Shown here: one piece after another, positions 41,659 through 50,156 of the stretch
Layout of the letters: each line of letters begins with the position of its first letter
Position numbering within the stretch: the stretch's first letter is position 1
From: Actinoplanes italicus
Lineage (GTDB): Bacteria > Actinomycetota > Actinomycetes > Mycobacteriales > Micromonosporaceae
Reading direction: 5' to 3'
Assembly: GCF_003001815.1 (NCBI RefSeq)
Contig: NZ_PVMZ01000025.1
Location: forward strand, 62,001-126,000
DNA length: 64,000 nucleotides
Notes under the pieces: model-generated
What the model was told of the DNA's origin: nothing
Databases searched by the model: none
The model's input: the letters and a program-made list of their open reading frames with translations, nothing else
Made by a program: the position numbers and the translations under genes

Positions 41659-43155
41659 GTGGCGCAGTACGTCGGGGCGATCGATCAGGGCACCACCAGC
41701 ACGCGGTTCATGATCTTCGACCGTTCGGGCACGGAGATCGGCCGCCACCAGCTGGAGCACCGGCAGATCCAGCCGCGCTCCGGGTGGGTCGAGCACGACG
41801 CCGCGGAGATCTGGGAGAACACCCTCAAGACCATCGCCGTGGCGCTCGCCGACACCGGGCTCGCCGCGTCCGACCTGGCCGCGATCGGCATCACCAACCA
41901 GCGCGAGACGGTCGTGCTGTGGGACTCCGCGACAGGCACCCCGGTGGCGCCCGCGATCGTCTGGCAGGACACCCGCACCGACTACCTGGTCGCCGGCCTC
42001 GACGAGGAGCTCCTGCGCGAGCGGACCGGCCTGCCCCCGGCGACCTACTTCTCGGCGCCGAAGATCCAGTGGCTGCTCGACCACACCCCCGGCCTGCGGG
42101 ACCGTGCCGTGCGCGGCGAGGTGCTCTTCGGGACCGTCGACAGCTGGCTCATCTGGAACCTGACCGGCGGAGCTCTGCACGTCACCGACGTGACCAACGC
42201 CAGCCGTACGATGCTGATGAATTTGACCGATCTTGATTGGGACCCCGAGCTGCTCGGCCTGTTCGGGATCCCGCGGGCGATGCTGCCGGAGATCCGGTCG
42301 TCGGCCGAGGTCTACGGCACCGCCGGGACGGTGCTGCCCGGCGTGCCGATCGCCGCCGCCATCGGTGACCAGCAGGCCGCGCTGTTCGGGCAGACCTGCT
42401 TCGAACCGGGCGAGGCCAAGTGCACGTACGGCACCGGCGGATTCCTGCTCATGAACACCGGCACCACCCCCGTCCGCTCGAGCCACGGCCTGATCACCAC
42501 GGTCGGCTACCGCTTCGGCGACCAGCGGCCGGTGTTCGCCCTGGAGGGCTCGATCGCCGCGTGCGGCTCCGCCATCCAGTGGCTGCGTGACCAGCTCGGC
42601 GTCCTGGACACCGCCGGTGACAGCGAGACCCTCGCCGGGCGGGTCGACGACAGCGCCGGCGTCTGTTTCGTGCCGGCGTTCTCCGGCCTGTTCGCGCCCT
42701 ACTGGCGGCCAGACGCCCGCGCCGCGATCGTCGGCCTGTCCCGCTTCCACACCGCCGCCCACATCACCCGGGCCGCGCTCGAGGCGATCTGCTACCAGAC
42801 CCGCGACGTCGTCGAGGCGATGGCCCAGGACTCCGGGACCGTCCTGGACTGTCTGCAGGTCGACGGCGGCGTCACCGCCAACGCGCTCTGCATGCAGCTG
42901 CAGGCCGACATCCTCGGCGTGCCGGTCAGCCGGCCCGCCGTCGCCGAGACCACCGCGCTCGGCGCCGCCTACGCCGCCGGGCTCGCGGTCGGCTTCTGGG
43001 CATCGCTCGACGACCTGCGCGCCAACCGGCACGAGGACCGGCGGTGGCAGCCGTCGTGGACCCCGGCCCGGCGCGCGGACGGCATCACCCGCTGGAGAGC
43101 GGCCATCGACCGCAGCCTCGACTGGGTCAATCTCACGGAAGAAGGACCACGATGA
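41659..43155 (+). CDS. glpK: Glycerol kinase (second copy)
   Basis: 498 residues from a GTG preceded by GGGGAGGG. All kinase motifs of the first copy are present: VGAIDQGTTSTRFMIFD, VEHDAAEIW, IGITNQRETVVLWDSATG, FGTVDSWLIWNLTGG, ALFGQTCFEPGEAKCTYGTGGFLLMN, QVDGGVTANALCMQLQADIL. Its stop overlaps the glpD ATG, the classical glycerol operon arrangement. Several internal segments are nearly identical to the other copy at DNA level, suggesting gene conversion or recent duplication. No glycerol channel gene is nearby. Confidence 0.93.
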   Translation: MAQYVGAIDQGTTSTRFMIFDRSGTEIGRHQLEHRQIQPRSGWVEHDAAEIWENTLKTIAVALADTGLAASDLAAIGITNQRETVVLWDSATGTPVAPAIVWQDTRTDYLVAGLDEELLRERTGLPPATYFSAPKIQWLLDHTPGLRDRAVRGEVLFGTVDSWLIWNLTGGALHVTDVTNASRTMLMNLTDLDWDPELLGLFGIPRAMLPEIRSSAEVYGTAGTVLPGVPIAAAIGDQQAALFGQTCFEPGEAKCTYGTGGFLLMNTGTTPVRSSHGLITTVGYRFGDQRPVFALEGSIAACGSAIQWLRDQLGVLDTAGDSETLAGRVDDSAGVCFVPAFSGLFAPYWRPDARAAIVGLSRFHTAAHITRAALEAICYQTRDVVEAMAQDSGTVLDCLQVDGGVTANALCMQLQADILGVPVSRPAVAETTALGAAYAAGLAVGFWASLDDLRANRHEDRRWQPSWTPARRADGITRWRAAIDRSLDWVNLTEEGPR

Positions 43156-44858
43156 AATCCGGAGTCATCTCACCCCAGGCCCGGGAGAAGGCACTCGCCA
43201 CCATGTCGTCCGGCGAGGAACTGGACGTGCTGGTCGTCGGCGCCGGCGTGGTCGGGGCCGGCTCGGCGCTCGACGCCGCCACCCGCGGCCTCTCCGTCGG
43301 CATCCTCGAGGCCCGCGACTTCGCCAGCGGCACCTCCAGCCGCTCCAGCAAGCTGATCCACGGTGGCCTGCGCTACCTGGAGATGCTCGACTTCGGCCTG
43401 GTACGCGAGGCGCTGCGCGAACGCGGCCTGCTCATCCAGAAACTGGCGCCGCACCTGGTACGCCCGGTGCCGTTCCTGTACCCGCTGCAGAAGCGGGCCT
43501 GGGAGCGCCTCTACGTCGGCGCGGGCGTGGCCCTGTACGACATCCTGGCGCTGTCCGGGGGCGGTGCCGGTGTGCCCGTGCACCGGCACCTGAGCCGGGT
43601 CGAGGCGCTCAAGGCGTTCCCGTCGCTGCGGCCGGAGACGCTGGTCGGCGCGATCCGCTACTACGACGCCCAGGTCGACGACGCCCGGCACACCATGTTC
43701 CTGGTCCGCACAGCCGTCGCGCACGGCGCGCACGCGGCGTCCCGTACCGAGGTCATCGGTTTCCTGCGCGAGGGCCGCCGGGTCGTCGGCGTCCGCGCGC
43801 GCGACCTGGAGACCGGCGCCGAGCTGACGATCCGCGCCCGCACCGTGATCAACGCGACCGGCGTGTGGACCGGCGACAGCCAGGCGCTGCTCGCCGGCGA
43901 GCGCGGCGAATTCAAGATCACCGCGAGCAAGGGGATCCACCTGGTGGTGCCGCGCGACCGGATCGCCGGCCGCACGGGCATGATCCTGCGTACGGCCACG
44001 AGCGTCCTTTTCGTGATCCCATGGGACCAGCACTGGATCATCGGCACGACCGACACGAAGTGGGACCTCGACAAGGCCGACCCCGCAGCGTCCGCCCACG
44101 ACGTCGACTACCTGCTCGACGAGGTCAACAAGGCCCTCGCCACCCCGCTGACCCGCGACGACGTGCAGGGCGTCTACGCCGGTCTGCGCCCGCTGCTGTC
44201 GGCCGAGGCGGCCAGCACCGCCAAGCTGTCCCGCGAGCACGCGGTCGGCAACCCGGTGCCCGGCATGATCGTGGTGGCCGGCGGCAAGTACACGACGTAC
44301 CGGGTGATGGCCCGCGACGCCGTCGACGCCGCCGCCCGTGACATGGCCACCCGGGTGCCCCCGTCCTGCACCGACCAGGTCCCGCTGCTCGGCGCCGACG
44401 GCTACCGCGCCGCCTGGAACCGGCGCAACGCCCTGTCCCGCGAGTCCGGCCTGCACCCGACACGGATCGAGCACCTGCTGCGTCGATACGGCACGCTGAT
44501 CGACGAGGTGCTCGCCCTGATCGAGGCCGACCCGTCGCTCGGGCTGCCGCTCGACGGGGCGCCCGGGCACCTGCGCGCCGAGGTCGTCTACTCGGCCAGC
44601 CACGAGGGGGCGCGGCATCTGGAGGATGTGCTCGCGCGGCGTACCCGCATCGCCTTCGAGACCCCGGACCGCGGTGTCGCGGCAGCCCGCGCCGCTGCCG
44701 CCCTGATCGCGCCGGTCCTGGGCTGGACCGGGGCCGAGGCCGGCCGCGAGGCCGCCGCCTACGAGTCGCGGGTCATCGCCGAGCTGGCCGCCCAGGAACA
44801 GCCCGACGACGCCACGGCCGACGCCACCCTCCGCCGGACGGCCCTGGCCGCCGCCTGA
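43152..44858 (+). CDS. glpD: Glycerol-3-phosphate dehydrogenase (FAD, GlpD)
   Basis: 568 residues. FAD-binding DVLVVGAGVVGAGSALDAATRGLSVGILEARDFASGTSSRSSKLIHGGLRYLEM opens the chain. FVIPWDQHWIIGTTDTKWDLD and VYAGLRPLLS follow, then VVAGGKYTTYRVMARDAVD. The C-terminal ~130 residues are the helical capping domain. It oxidises glycerol-3-phosphate to dihydroxyacetone phosphate and feeds electrons to menaquinone as a peripheral membrane enzyme. ATGA overlap with glpK couples the pair. A strong hairpin follows. Confidence 0.95.
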   Translation: MKSGVISPQAREKALATMSSGEELDVLVVGAGVVGAGSALDAATRGLSVGILEARDFASGTSSRSSKLIHGGLRYLEMLDFGLVREALRERGLLIQKLAPHLVRPVPFLYPLQKRAWERLYVGAGVALYDILALSGGGAGVPVHRHLSRVEALKAFPSLRPETLVGAIRYYDAQVDDARHTMFLVRTAVAHGAHAASRTEVIGFLREGRRVVGVRARDLETGAELTIRARTVINATGVWTGDSQALLAGERGEFKITASKGIHLVVPRDRIAGRTGMILRTATSVLFVIPWDQHWIIGTTDTKWDLDKADPAASAHDVDYLLDEVNKALATPLTRDDVQGVYAGLRPLLSAEAASTAKLSREHAVGNPVPGMIVVAGGKYTTYRVMARDAVDAAARDMATRVPPSCTDQVPLLGADGYRAAWNRRNALSRESGLHPTRIEHLLRRYGTLIDEVLALIEADPSLGLPLDGAPGHLRAEVVYSASHEGARHLEDVLARRTRIAFETPDRGVAAARAAAALIAPVLGWTGAEAGREAAAYESRVIAELAAQEQPDDATADATLRRTALAAA

Positions 44859-44862
44859 TCCC

Positions 44863-44901
44863 CGGGGGTTCCGGCAGCTGAGGGGTCTGCCGGAACCCCC
44901 G
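44863..44901. terminator. 15-bp perfect hairpin between glpD and the HNH gene
   Basis: CGGGGGTTCCGGCAG pairs with CTGCCGGAACCCCCG over a 9-nt loop, five bases after the glpD stop and four bases before the HNH stop on the other strand. Bidirectional. Confidence 0.85.
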
Positions 44902-44904
44902 TCC

Positions 44905-45651
44905 TCACCTCAGCAACTCCCCGCGCAGCCGCTCGTCGCGCAGCACGCCGACGACATCCGCGACGTCCGCGAGAACGATCGCGGCACCCGGAAGATTCAC
45001 CTGCCGCAGCATCGCCTGACAGACGTCGGCGCACGGCTGCTCCCGGATGATCCGGACCAGGGCCTCCGGCCGATAGGCGCCCTTCCCGGCTGCGGCCTGC
45101 GGCCAATGCCGCAGGCACATCACCACCACGCTGTACGCCTGCAGACGCCCCCGGGCCAGGACGGGCCGGTTCAGGCCGAACACCTCGATGCTGCGCTCGC
45201 CCTTGTCGGTCAGCGGGCGGTACTCGCCGACCGACAGCGACAGCATCAGATGCTCGAACGGATCCTCGGCAGACGGGTCGATCAACAGCGGCCTCCCCCG
45301 CTCGTCCACCGGGAACCGGTCGCGTTTGTGGTGGCTGTTGCAGTGCGAGCAGGCCAGCAGATGGTTGAGCCAGTCGAAGGTGCGCAGCGGGTTGCGGGCC
45401 AGCGGCTCGTGATGGTCGATGTCGGTGCCCTGGTTGTCGCCGCAGTACATGCACCGCTCGGCACCCGGCGCCATGCCCGCCAGCACGGCCCGGACCGGGA
45501 CGGTGACCTGCGTGCGGGTGCTGCTGCGCTGCCACAGCTCACGTGCCGTACCCGCGCGTTCGCCGGCGTCCGCGTCGCGGATCCCGGCGGTCAGCACCGC
45601 CATCCGGCTGCTGACGTGAGGCGGCAGCGCGGCCCGCACGATCGGGATCAC
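44905..45651 (-). CDS. HNH endonuclease, PtuB-like (Septu defence)
   Basis: 248 residues from a GTG eight bases after the ATPase stop. Zinc-finger HNH: CMYC (67-70), DIDHHEP (77-83, catalytic His), NHLLACSHCNSHHKRDRFPVD (96-116), then LLIDPSAEDPFEHLMLSLS. That last block after the HNH is characteristic of PtuB effectors of Septu and retron-type ATPase/HNH systems. It probably cleaves DNA or RNA on activation by the partner ATPase. The gene order ATPase then HNH on one strand matches Septu. Confidence 0.75.
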   Translation of the reverse strand: MIPIVRAALPPHVSSRMAVLTAGIRDADAGERAGTARELWQRSSTRTQVTVPVRAVLAGMAPGAERCMYCGDNQGTDIDHHEPLARNPLRTFDWLNHLLACSHCNSHHKRDRFPVDERGRPLLIDPSAEDPFEHLMLSLSVGEYRPLTDKGERSIEVFGLNRPVLARGRLQAYSVVVMCLRHWPQAAAGKGAYRPEALVRIIREQPCADVCQAMLRQVNLPGAAIVLADVADVVGVLRDERLRGELLR

Positions 45652-45659
45652 GTCGGCGG

Positions 45660-47021
45660 TCAGCCGGCGTCGGCCAGGAGCCCGGCGGCCAGTTCCACGG
45701 CCCGGGTCGCCGGTGAGCTCGACAGCCGGTGGCGGAGCTGCTCGTAGCGGCGCACAGCGTCGGCACCGGCCCGCCCGGCCAGCACGTCGGTCTCCAGGGA
45801 GACGAGTTCGCGGCGCAGCCGGACCGCCTCCTCCGAGTACGGCGTGTCCAGCCCGAACAGGTCGGAGACGACCGCGTCGTCGCCGCTGCCGTACACGATC
45901 CGCTCGTATCGGGCCTGGTCGACCACCGTCGGCGGCTCGTCCTCACCCGGGGCCGGCAGCCGGATCAGGCCCTGCTCGTCGGCGGCCTGGCAGACGTAGG
46001 GGCTGTGCGTCGTGACGATGAACTGGATCCGCGGGAAGTGCCGCTTGAGCCAGACCCCGATCCGCTTCTGCCAGAACACGTGCAGGTGGGCGTCGACCTC
46101 GTCGATGAGGACCACGCCCGGATCGGTGACCGTCGTCGTGCCGTCCCGCTCCTCGACCGCCAGCCGCCCGTACGTCCGATGCAGTTGTTTGAGCAGGTCG
46201 ACCACGAGTGCCGCGACGGTCCGGTAGCCGTCGCTCATCTCCCGCAGCGGGAATCGGCGGTTCCCGTCGCGCACCCACAACCCGTCCGAGTCGACGTCAT
46301 GGATCCGGAAGCCGTCCGGCAGCAACCCGTCGCCGAGGACCGCGAGGGCAGCCTGCTTGAGCTCGGCCGCACCCGGGCGGCCCTCCAGCGCCCGCAGATG
46401 CTGCTCGATCAGCCAGGTCACGCCTTCGGCCAGGGAGGCGTCCTCGTGGAAGAGGCTGGTCATCCGCCCGGCGGGACCGGTGTTCAGCATGAGCCGGTGT
46501 GCCTCACCGGAACCGCCGGCGAGCCGCCGGAACGGGCCGTACGCGGCGCAGAACCAGCCGGCCGGGTTCTCACTCCACGGCCCGGCCTCGGCGAGGCGAT
46601 CCACGCCGTCCCCGAAGTACACGGGTCGCAACAGGGGACGCAACTCGGTCCGGTTGGGTGAGGTGGGCCGCAGCAGGCGCCAGCCCAGGCCGATCCGGAA
46701 GATGTCGGCGGCCGGGAGATCATCGCCGAGAAACCCGTCGGCCTCCGGGTCGGGTGTCAGCCACACCGACGACAGGCCGAAGTCGGCACCGGCCGACACC
46801 CACGTCCCGAAATCGTCGACCAGGCCGCGCGCCACCGCGGGACCGGCGACAGCGAGCGCCATCGCCCGTAGCAGGGAGGTCTTTCCCGAGCCGTTGCGCC
46901 CGGCCACCACCGTCCAGCCGGCGAGCGTGCCGTCCGGCCGGGTGAGATCGAGCGAGACGCGGCGCGCACCGCGGAACCCGCGCACGTCCTCGAGCCTGAT
47001 CTCTTTGATGTACACGGCCAC
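45660..47021 (-). CDS. AAA (ABC/OLD-type) ATPase, PtuA-like (Septu defence)
   Basis: 453 residues. Walker A AGRNGSGKTSLLRAMAL (40-56), signature-like REMSDGYRTVAALVVDLL, Walker B PGVVLIDEVDAHLHVFWQKRI, and switch IVTTHSPYVCQA. There is no TOPRIM domain, so it is the SMC/OLD-like ATPase without its own nuclease, as in PtuA. It begins 48 bp from the MFS gene's stop on the same strand and is followed immediately by the HNH gene. A sensor role against phage is inferred from the pairing. Confidence 0.75.
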   Translation of the reverse strand: MAVYIKEIRLEDVRGFRGARRVSLDLTRPDGTLAGWTVVAGRNGSGKTSLLRAMALAVAGPAVARGLVDDFGTWVSAGADFGLSSVWLTPDPEADGFLGDDLPAADIFRIGLGWRLLRPTSPNRTELRPLLRPVYFGDGVDRLAEAGPWSENPAGWFCAAYGPFRRLAGGSGEAHRLMLNTGPAGRMTSLFHEDASLAEGVTWLIEQHLRALEGRPGAAELKQAALAVLGDGLLPDGFRIHDVDSDGLWVRDGNRRFPLREMSDGYRTVAALVVDLLKQLHRTYGRLAVEERDGTTTVTDPGVVLIDEVDAHLHVFWQKRIGVWLKRHFPRIQFIVTTHSPYVCQAADEQGLIRLPAPGEDEPPTVVDQARYERIVYGSGDDAVVSDLFGLDTPYSEEAVRLRRELVSLETDVLAGRAGADAVRRYEQLRHRLSSSPATRAVELAAGLLADAG

Positions 47022-47069
47022 AGCTTACTGAGCCGCCCCTGCCGCCCCACCGGACGCAACCGAGCCGTC

Positions 47070-48350
47070 TCACCCCGTCCCGGCCGCCGGGTGGCGGGGT
47101 ACGCGGTGTGCGCTCGGGTGGCCGCCCGGCGGCTCGGCAGCGGCGCCGCCGGGCAACGGCGGCGGGCCGCCGAGTGGGGAGGACGGACTGCCGGCCTGCG
47201 GTGGTGGTCGCCCCGAGTGGGCGGCCGTGCCGAGGGCGAACGTCACGGCCGCGCCCATCGTGACGGCACCGCAGAGCAACAGCGTGCCGGTGTAACCGAG
47301 CAGCGAGACGGCGCCGCCCGCGAAGACTCCGGCGACCACCATGCCCGCGGTGGTGGCGTTGGAGAACAGTGTGGTGGCGCGGCCGGTGGCGGGAGCCATC
47401 ACGTCCTGGAACCAGCGGATGCCGGCGGCACCGACCACGGCGACGGCGATGCCACGGATGACCTGGCCGACGATCAGCAGGGCCAGGCCGCGGGCCGCCA
47501 CGGTGACAGCGAAGAAGAACACGAAGCCGCTCATGCCGGCCAGGATGACCAGGCGCTGACTGATCCGGGCCGGCACGGCGGCCAGCAGCAGGGCGGCGAC
47601 CACCTCCACGGCGGCGCAGACGCTGAACAGCACGCCGACAGCCGAGTCGGACTGGGCGAGGTCACGGGTGACGAACAGCGGCAGGGCCACCGAGCCGGCG
47701 AACATCGCCGTGTAGAAGAGGGTGACGCTGCCGGTCAGCAGGACGGCGGCGGTTCTCGGCAGGCCGGGGCCCGGGTCGGCGCCGTGCCGGCCGGGCGGGC
47801 CCGGCGGACCCGGTGGGGGCACCGCGACCAGGACCCAGACCGCCGCCACGACGAGGACCACGGCCGCCGAGCGGAGGATGGCGGAGAATCCGGCGGCGGT
47901 GAGGACGGCGGCGCCGAGCAGCGGGCCCGTCGCCCAGGCCAGCGACCACACCGACCGCAGCAACGGCACCGAGCGGCCGGCCGCCGGTCCGTCGCCGAGG
48001 ACGTGCCGGGCCAGCGAGAACAGTTGCGGGAAGGCTGCCGCCAGGGCGCCGAGCAGGGTTACGGCGAGAAGGATCAGCAGCGGGTACGAGCGGATGACGG
48101 TCATCAGCCACAGGGCGACACCGCCGGAGAGCATGGCCGCCGCGGCGTACCCGCGTGACGGCCGCACATCGAAGCCGCGCCCGGCCAGCCAGGCGATCAG
48201 AATGCCGCCGGCGCCGTGGATCGAGACGAAGAGGCCGGTTTGCAGCGGCGTCAGTCCGGCGACCTCGGTCACGAAGAGGACGAAATAGGAGCCGACCATC
48301 GAATCGGCGACGCCGAGCAGCAGCACAGCGACAGCCAGTGACATCGACAT
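47070..48350 (-). CDS. MFS transporter (sugar-efflux SetA-like)
   Basis: 426 residues with about twelve hydrophobic segments and a ~55-residue Pro/Gly/Ala tail. Early DSMVGSYFVLFVTEVAGLTPLQTGLFVSIHGAGGILIAWLAGRGFDVRPSRG is typical of sugar-efflux MFS proteins (SetA/SotB type), and LIVGQVIRGIAVAVVGAAGIRWFQD is near the second-half signature. Substrate may be a sugar or a drug. It lies just downstream of the M50-like gene on the same strand; the 84 bp between has no clear promoter. Confidence 0.82.
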   Translation of the reverse strand: MSMSLAVAVLLLGVADSMVGSYFVLFVTEVAGLTPLQTGLFVSIHGAGGILIAWLAGRGFDVRPSRGYAAAAMLSGGVALWLMTVIRSYPLLILLAVTLLGALAAAFPQLFSLARHVLGDGPAAGRSVPLLRSVWSLAWATGPLLGAAVLTAAGFSAILRSAAVVLVVAAVWVLVAVPPPGPPGPPGRHGADPGPGLPRTAAVLLTGSVTLFYTAMFAGSVALPLFVTRDLAQSDSAVGVLFSVCAAVEVVAALLLAAVPARISQRLVILAGMSGFVFFFAVTVAARGLALLIVGQVIRGIAVAVVGAAGIRWFQDVMAPATGRATTLFSNATTAGMVVAGVFAGGAVSLLGYTGTLLLCGAVTMGAAVTFALGTAAHSGRPPPQAGSPSSPLGGPPPLPGGAAAEPPGGHPSAHRVPRHPAAGTG

Positions 48351-48433
48351 CGCTCAAACAGTAGCGCCGGTGACCGAGAAAATCAGCAGCGATTCCGGCT
48401 CCGGGACACGGAAACCACGGAACCGGCCGGGAT

Positions 48434-49102
48434 TCAGGCCCAGATTCGCAGGAAGAAGAACCCGAGGAAGTCGATGATCGTCAGCAGGATCGGGTAGCCG
48501 GTCGGGAAGAAGGCGCAGACCAGCAGGACCAGCGCGCCGATGTTCTTGTCCTCGAACCAGAGACGCATCCAGCTCATGCTCGGGCCCGGTGTGCGCAGGG
48601 CGTTCCACAGCACGCCGAAGCCGTCCAGCGGAGGGATCGGGATCAGCGCCAGCAGGCCGAAGCAGAGCAGCCCGCCACCGAGCGACAGGACGGCCTGCGC
48701 GCCGTACGGCAGCGGCAGCCCGCGCAGGATCCAGCCCGGATTGATCCCGCCCAGCACCTCCGCCGGATAGAACAGCGCGAACCCGGCGATCACCACCTCA
48801 CCGGCGAGGATGCACGCGACCGGCCCGGCGGCGAAGACCGCGGCGGCCCGGCCCCGGCCACGCCAGCGCGGCACCTCGTCGACGGACAACTGCCGGCCCC
48901 ACCCCGCGCCGGCGATCAGAGCCGACACCGCCCCGAACGGGTCGATGTCCTGACGCGGGCTGAACCGCATGACCGGGCGCCCGTCACCGAGCCCGACGAC
49001 GCGCGCCGTGAACCGCATGGCGGCGGAGCGCAACACCAGAGCGAGTAGGAAGGCGACGAGCAGGGCGGCGAACGCCACCGGGTCGCCTAGCGCGAAGAGC
49101 AC
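48434..49102 (-). CDS. Site-2-protease (M50)-like membrane protein, catalytic motif missing
   Basis: 222 residues with five to six hydrophobic segments. The M50 fold is recognisable from DIDPFGAVSALIAGAGWGRQLSVDE and LIPIPPLDGFGVLWN (the DG-bearing second motif). Where HExxH should sit in the first helix the sequence reads LVLRSAAMRFTARVVG, so the zinc-binding His and Glu are absent. It is probably a non-catalytic homologue. It sits 11 bp from the parA stop, the usual place for this gene in actinobacteria. Confidence 0.72.
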   Translation of the reverse strand: MLFALGDPVAFAALLVAFLLALVLRSAAMRFTARVVGLGDGRPVMRFSPRQDIDPFGAVSALIAGAGWGRQLSVDEVPRWRGRGRAAAVFAAGPVACILAGEVVIAGFALFYPAEVLGGINPGWILRGLPLPYGAQAVLSLGGGLLCFGLLALIPIPPLDGFGVLWNALRTPGPSMSWMRLWFEDKNIGALVLLVCAFFPTGYPILLTIIDFLGFFFLRIWA

Positions 49103-49113
49103 GGATGCAGGAC

Positions 49114-50046
49114 CTAGCCTCGTTCCGCCTGTGCGGCGATGACCTCGCGAGCGAGCTGACGGTAGTTACGGGCGCCGGACGACGCCGGATCCAGCGTAGT
49201 GATCGGAGCGCCGGCAACGGTCGACTCCGGGAACTTGACCGTCTTGGTGATGACCGTCTGGTAGACCTTGTCACCGAATGCCTCGACCACACGCTGCAGG
49301 ACCTGACGGCAGTGGGTGGTACGGGAGTCGTACATCGTGGCGAGGATGCCCTCGAGTTCGAGGTCGAAGTTGAGCCGCTCGCGGACCTTGTCGATGGTGT
49401 CCAGCAGCAGCGCCACACCACGGAGGGAGAAGAACTCACACTCCAGGGGGATCAGCACGCCGTGCGCGATGGTCAGCGCGTTGATCGCCAGCAGGCCCAG
49501 CGAGGGCTGGCAGTCGATCAGGATGAAGTCGTACTCCTTGCGCACCGAGCGCAGCGCCCGGGCCAGCGCCATCTCCCGGGCGACCTCGTTGACCAGCTGG
49601 ATCTCGGCCGCCGACAGGTCGATGTTGGCGGGCAGCACGTGCAGGCCGTCGACGTCGGTCTTGATGATGACGTCCTCGGTGGCGACGTCGTCCTGCATGA
49701 GCAGGTTGTAGATGCTCAGGTCGAGGTTGTGCGGATTGACGCCCAGTCCGACCGAGCAGGCGCCCTGCGGGTCGAAGTCGACCAGGAGGACCTTGCGGCC
49801 GTACTCCGCGAGGGCTGCGCCCAGGTTGATCGTGGTGGTCGTCTTACCGACGCCACCCTTCTGGTTCGCCAGCGCGATGATGCGGGCCGGGCCGTGCTTG
49901 TCCTTCGGCATCGGCTCGGGGATCGGGCGGCGCATCGTGTAGGCGGTGGGGTCGGCGGGACCCAGATCGGCACCGAGATCCAGGGAGTTCTGCTGTTCGC
50001 GGAGCGTGGAAGTCCAGGCCTCCGCACGCCCGCTGTTCCCTGACAT
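49114..50046 (-). CDS. ParA/Soj family chromosome-partitioning ATPase
   Basis: 310 residues from ATG 50046. Deviant Walker A ALANQKGGVGKTTTTINLGAAL with the signature Lys, then LLVDFDPQGACSVGL, FILIDCQPSLGLLAINAL and GILATMYDSRTTHCRQVLQRVVEAFGDKVYQTVI. The first ~50 residues are a non-conserved linker. It is a paralogue located beside xerD and upstream of scpA/scpB rather than in the oriC parAB pair, since no parB adjoins. Probably acts in chromosome organisation or a ParA-like positioning system. Confidence 0.9.
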   Translation of the reverse strand: MSGNSGRAEAWTSTLREQQNSLDLGADLGPADPTAYTMRRPIPEPMPKDKHGPARIIALANQKGGVGKTTTTINLGAALAEYGRKVLLVDFDPQGACSVGLGVNPHNLDLSIYNLLMQDDVATEDVIIKTDVDGLHVLPANIDLSAAEIQLVNEVAREMALARALRSVRKEYDFILIDCQPSLGLLAINALTIAHGVLIPLECEFFSLRGVALLLDTIDKVRERLNFDLELEGILATMYDSRTTHCRQVLQRVVEAFGDKVYQTVITKTVKFPESTVAGAPITTLDPASSGARNYRQLAREVIAAQAERG

Positions 50047-50156
50047 CAACCTCGCCCCCCTTCGACTCGCAGCCGAGCCGATGCCCGACTGTACGCCAAC
50101 CGTGCCGCCACGCCGGGCTCAGTCGTCGGCGTGTCGCGCCTACGCATCCATAGCCT

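Noticed and set aside
41659..43155. Second glycerol kinase as a pseudogene
   Set aside because: All kinase motifs, a good ribosome site and coupling to glpD are intact.
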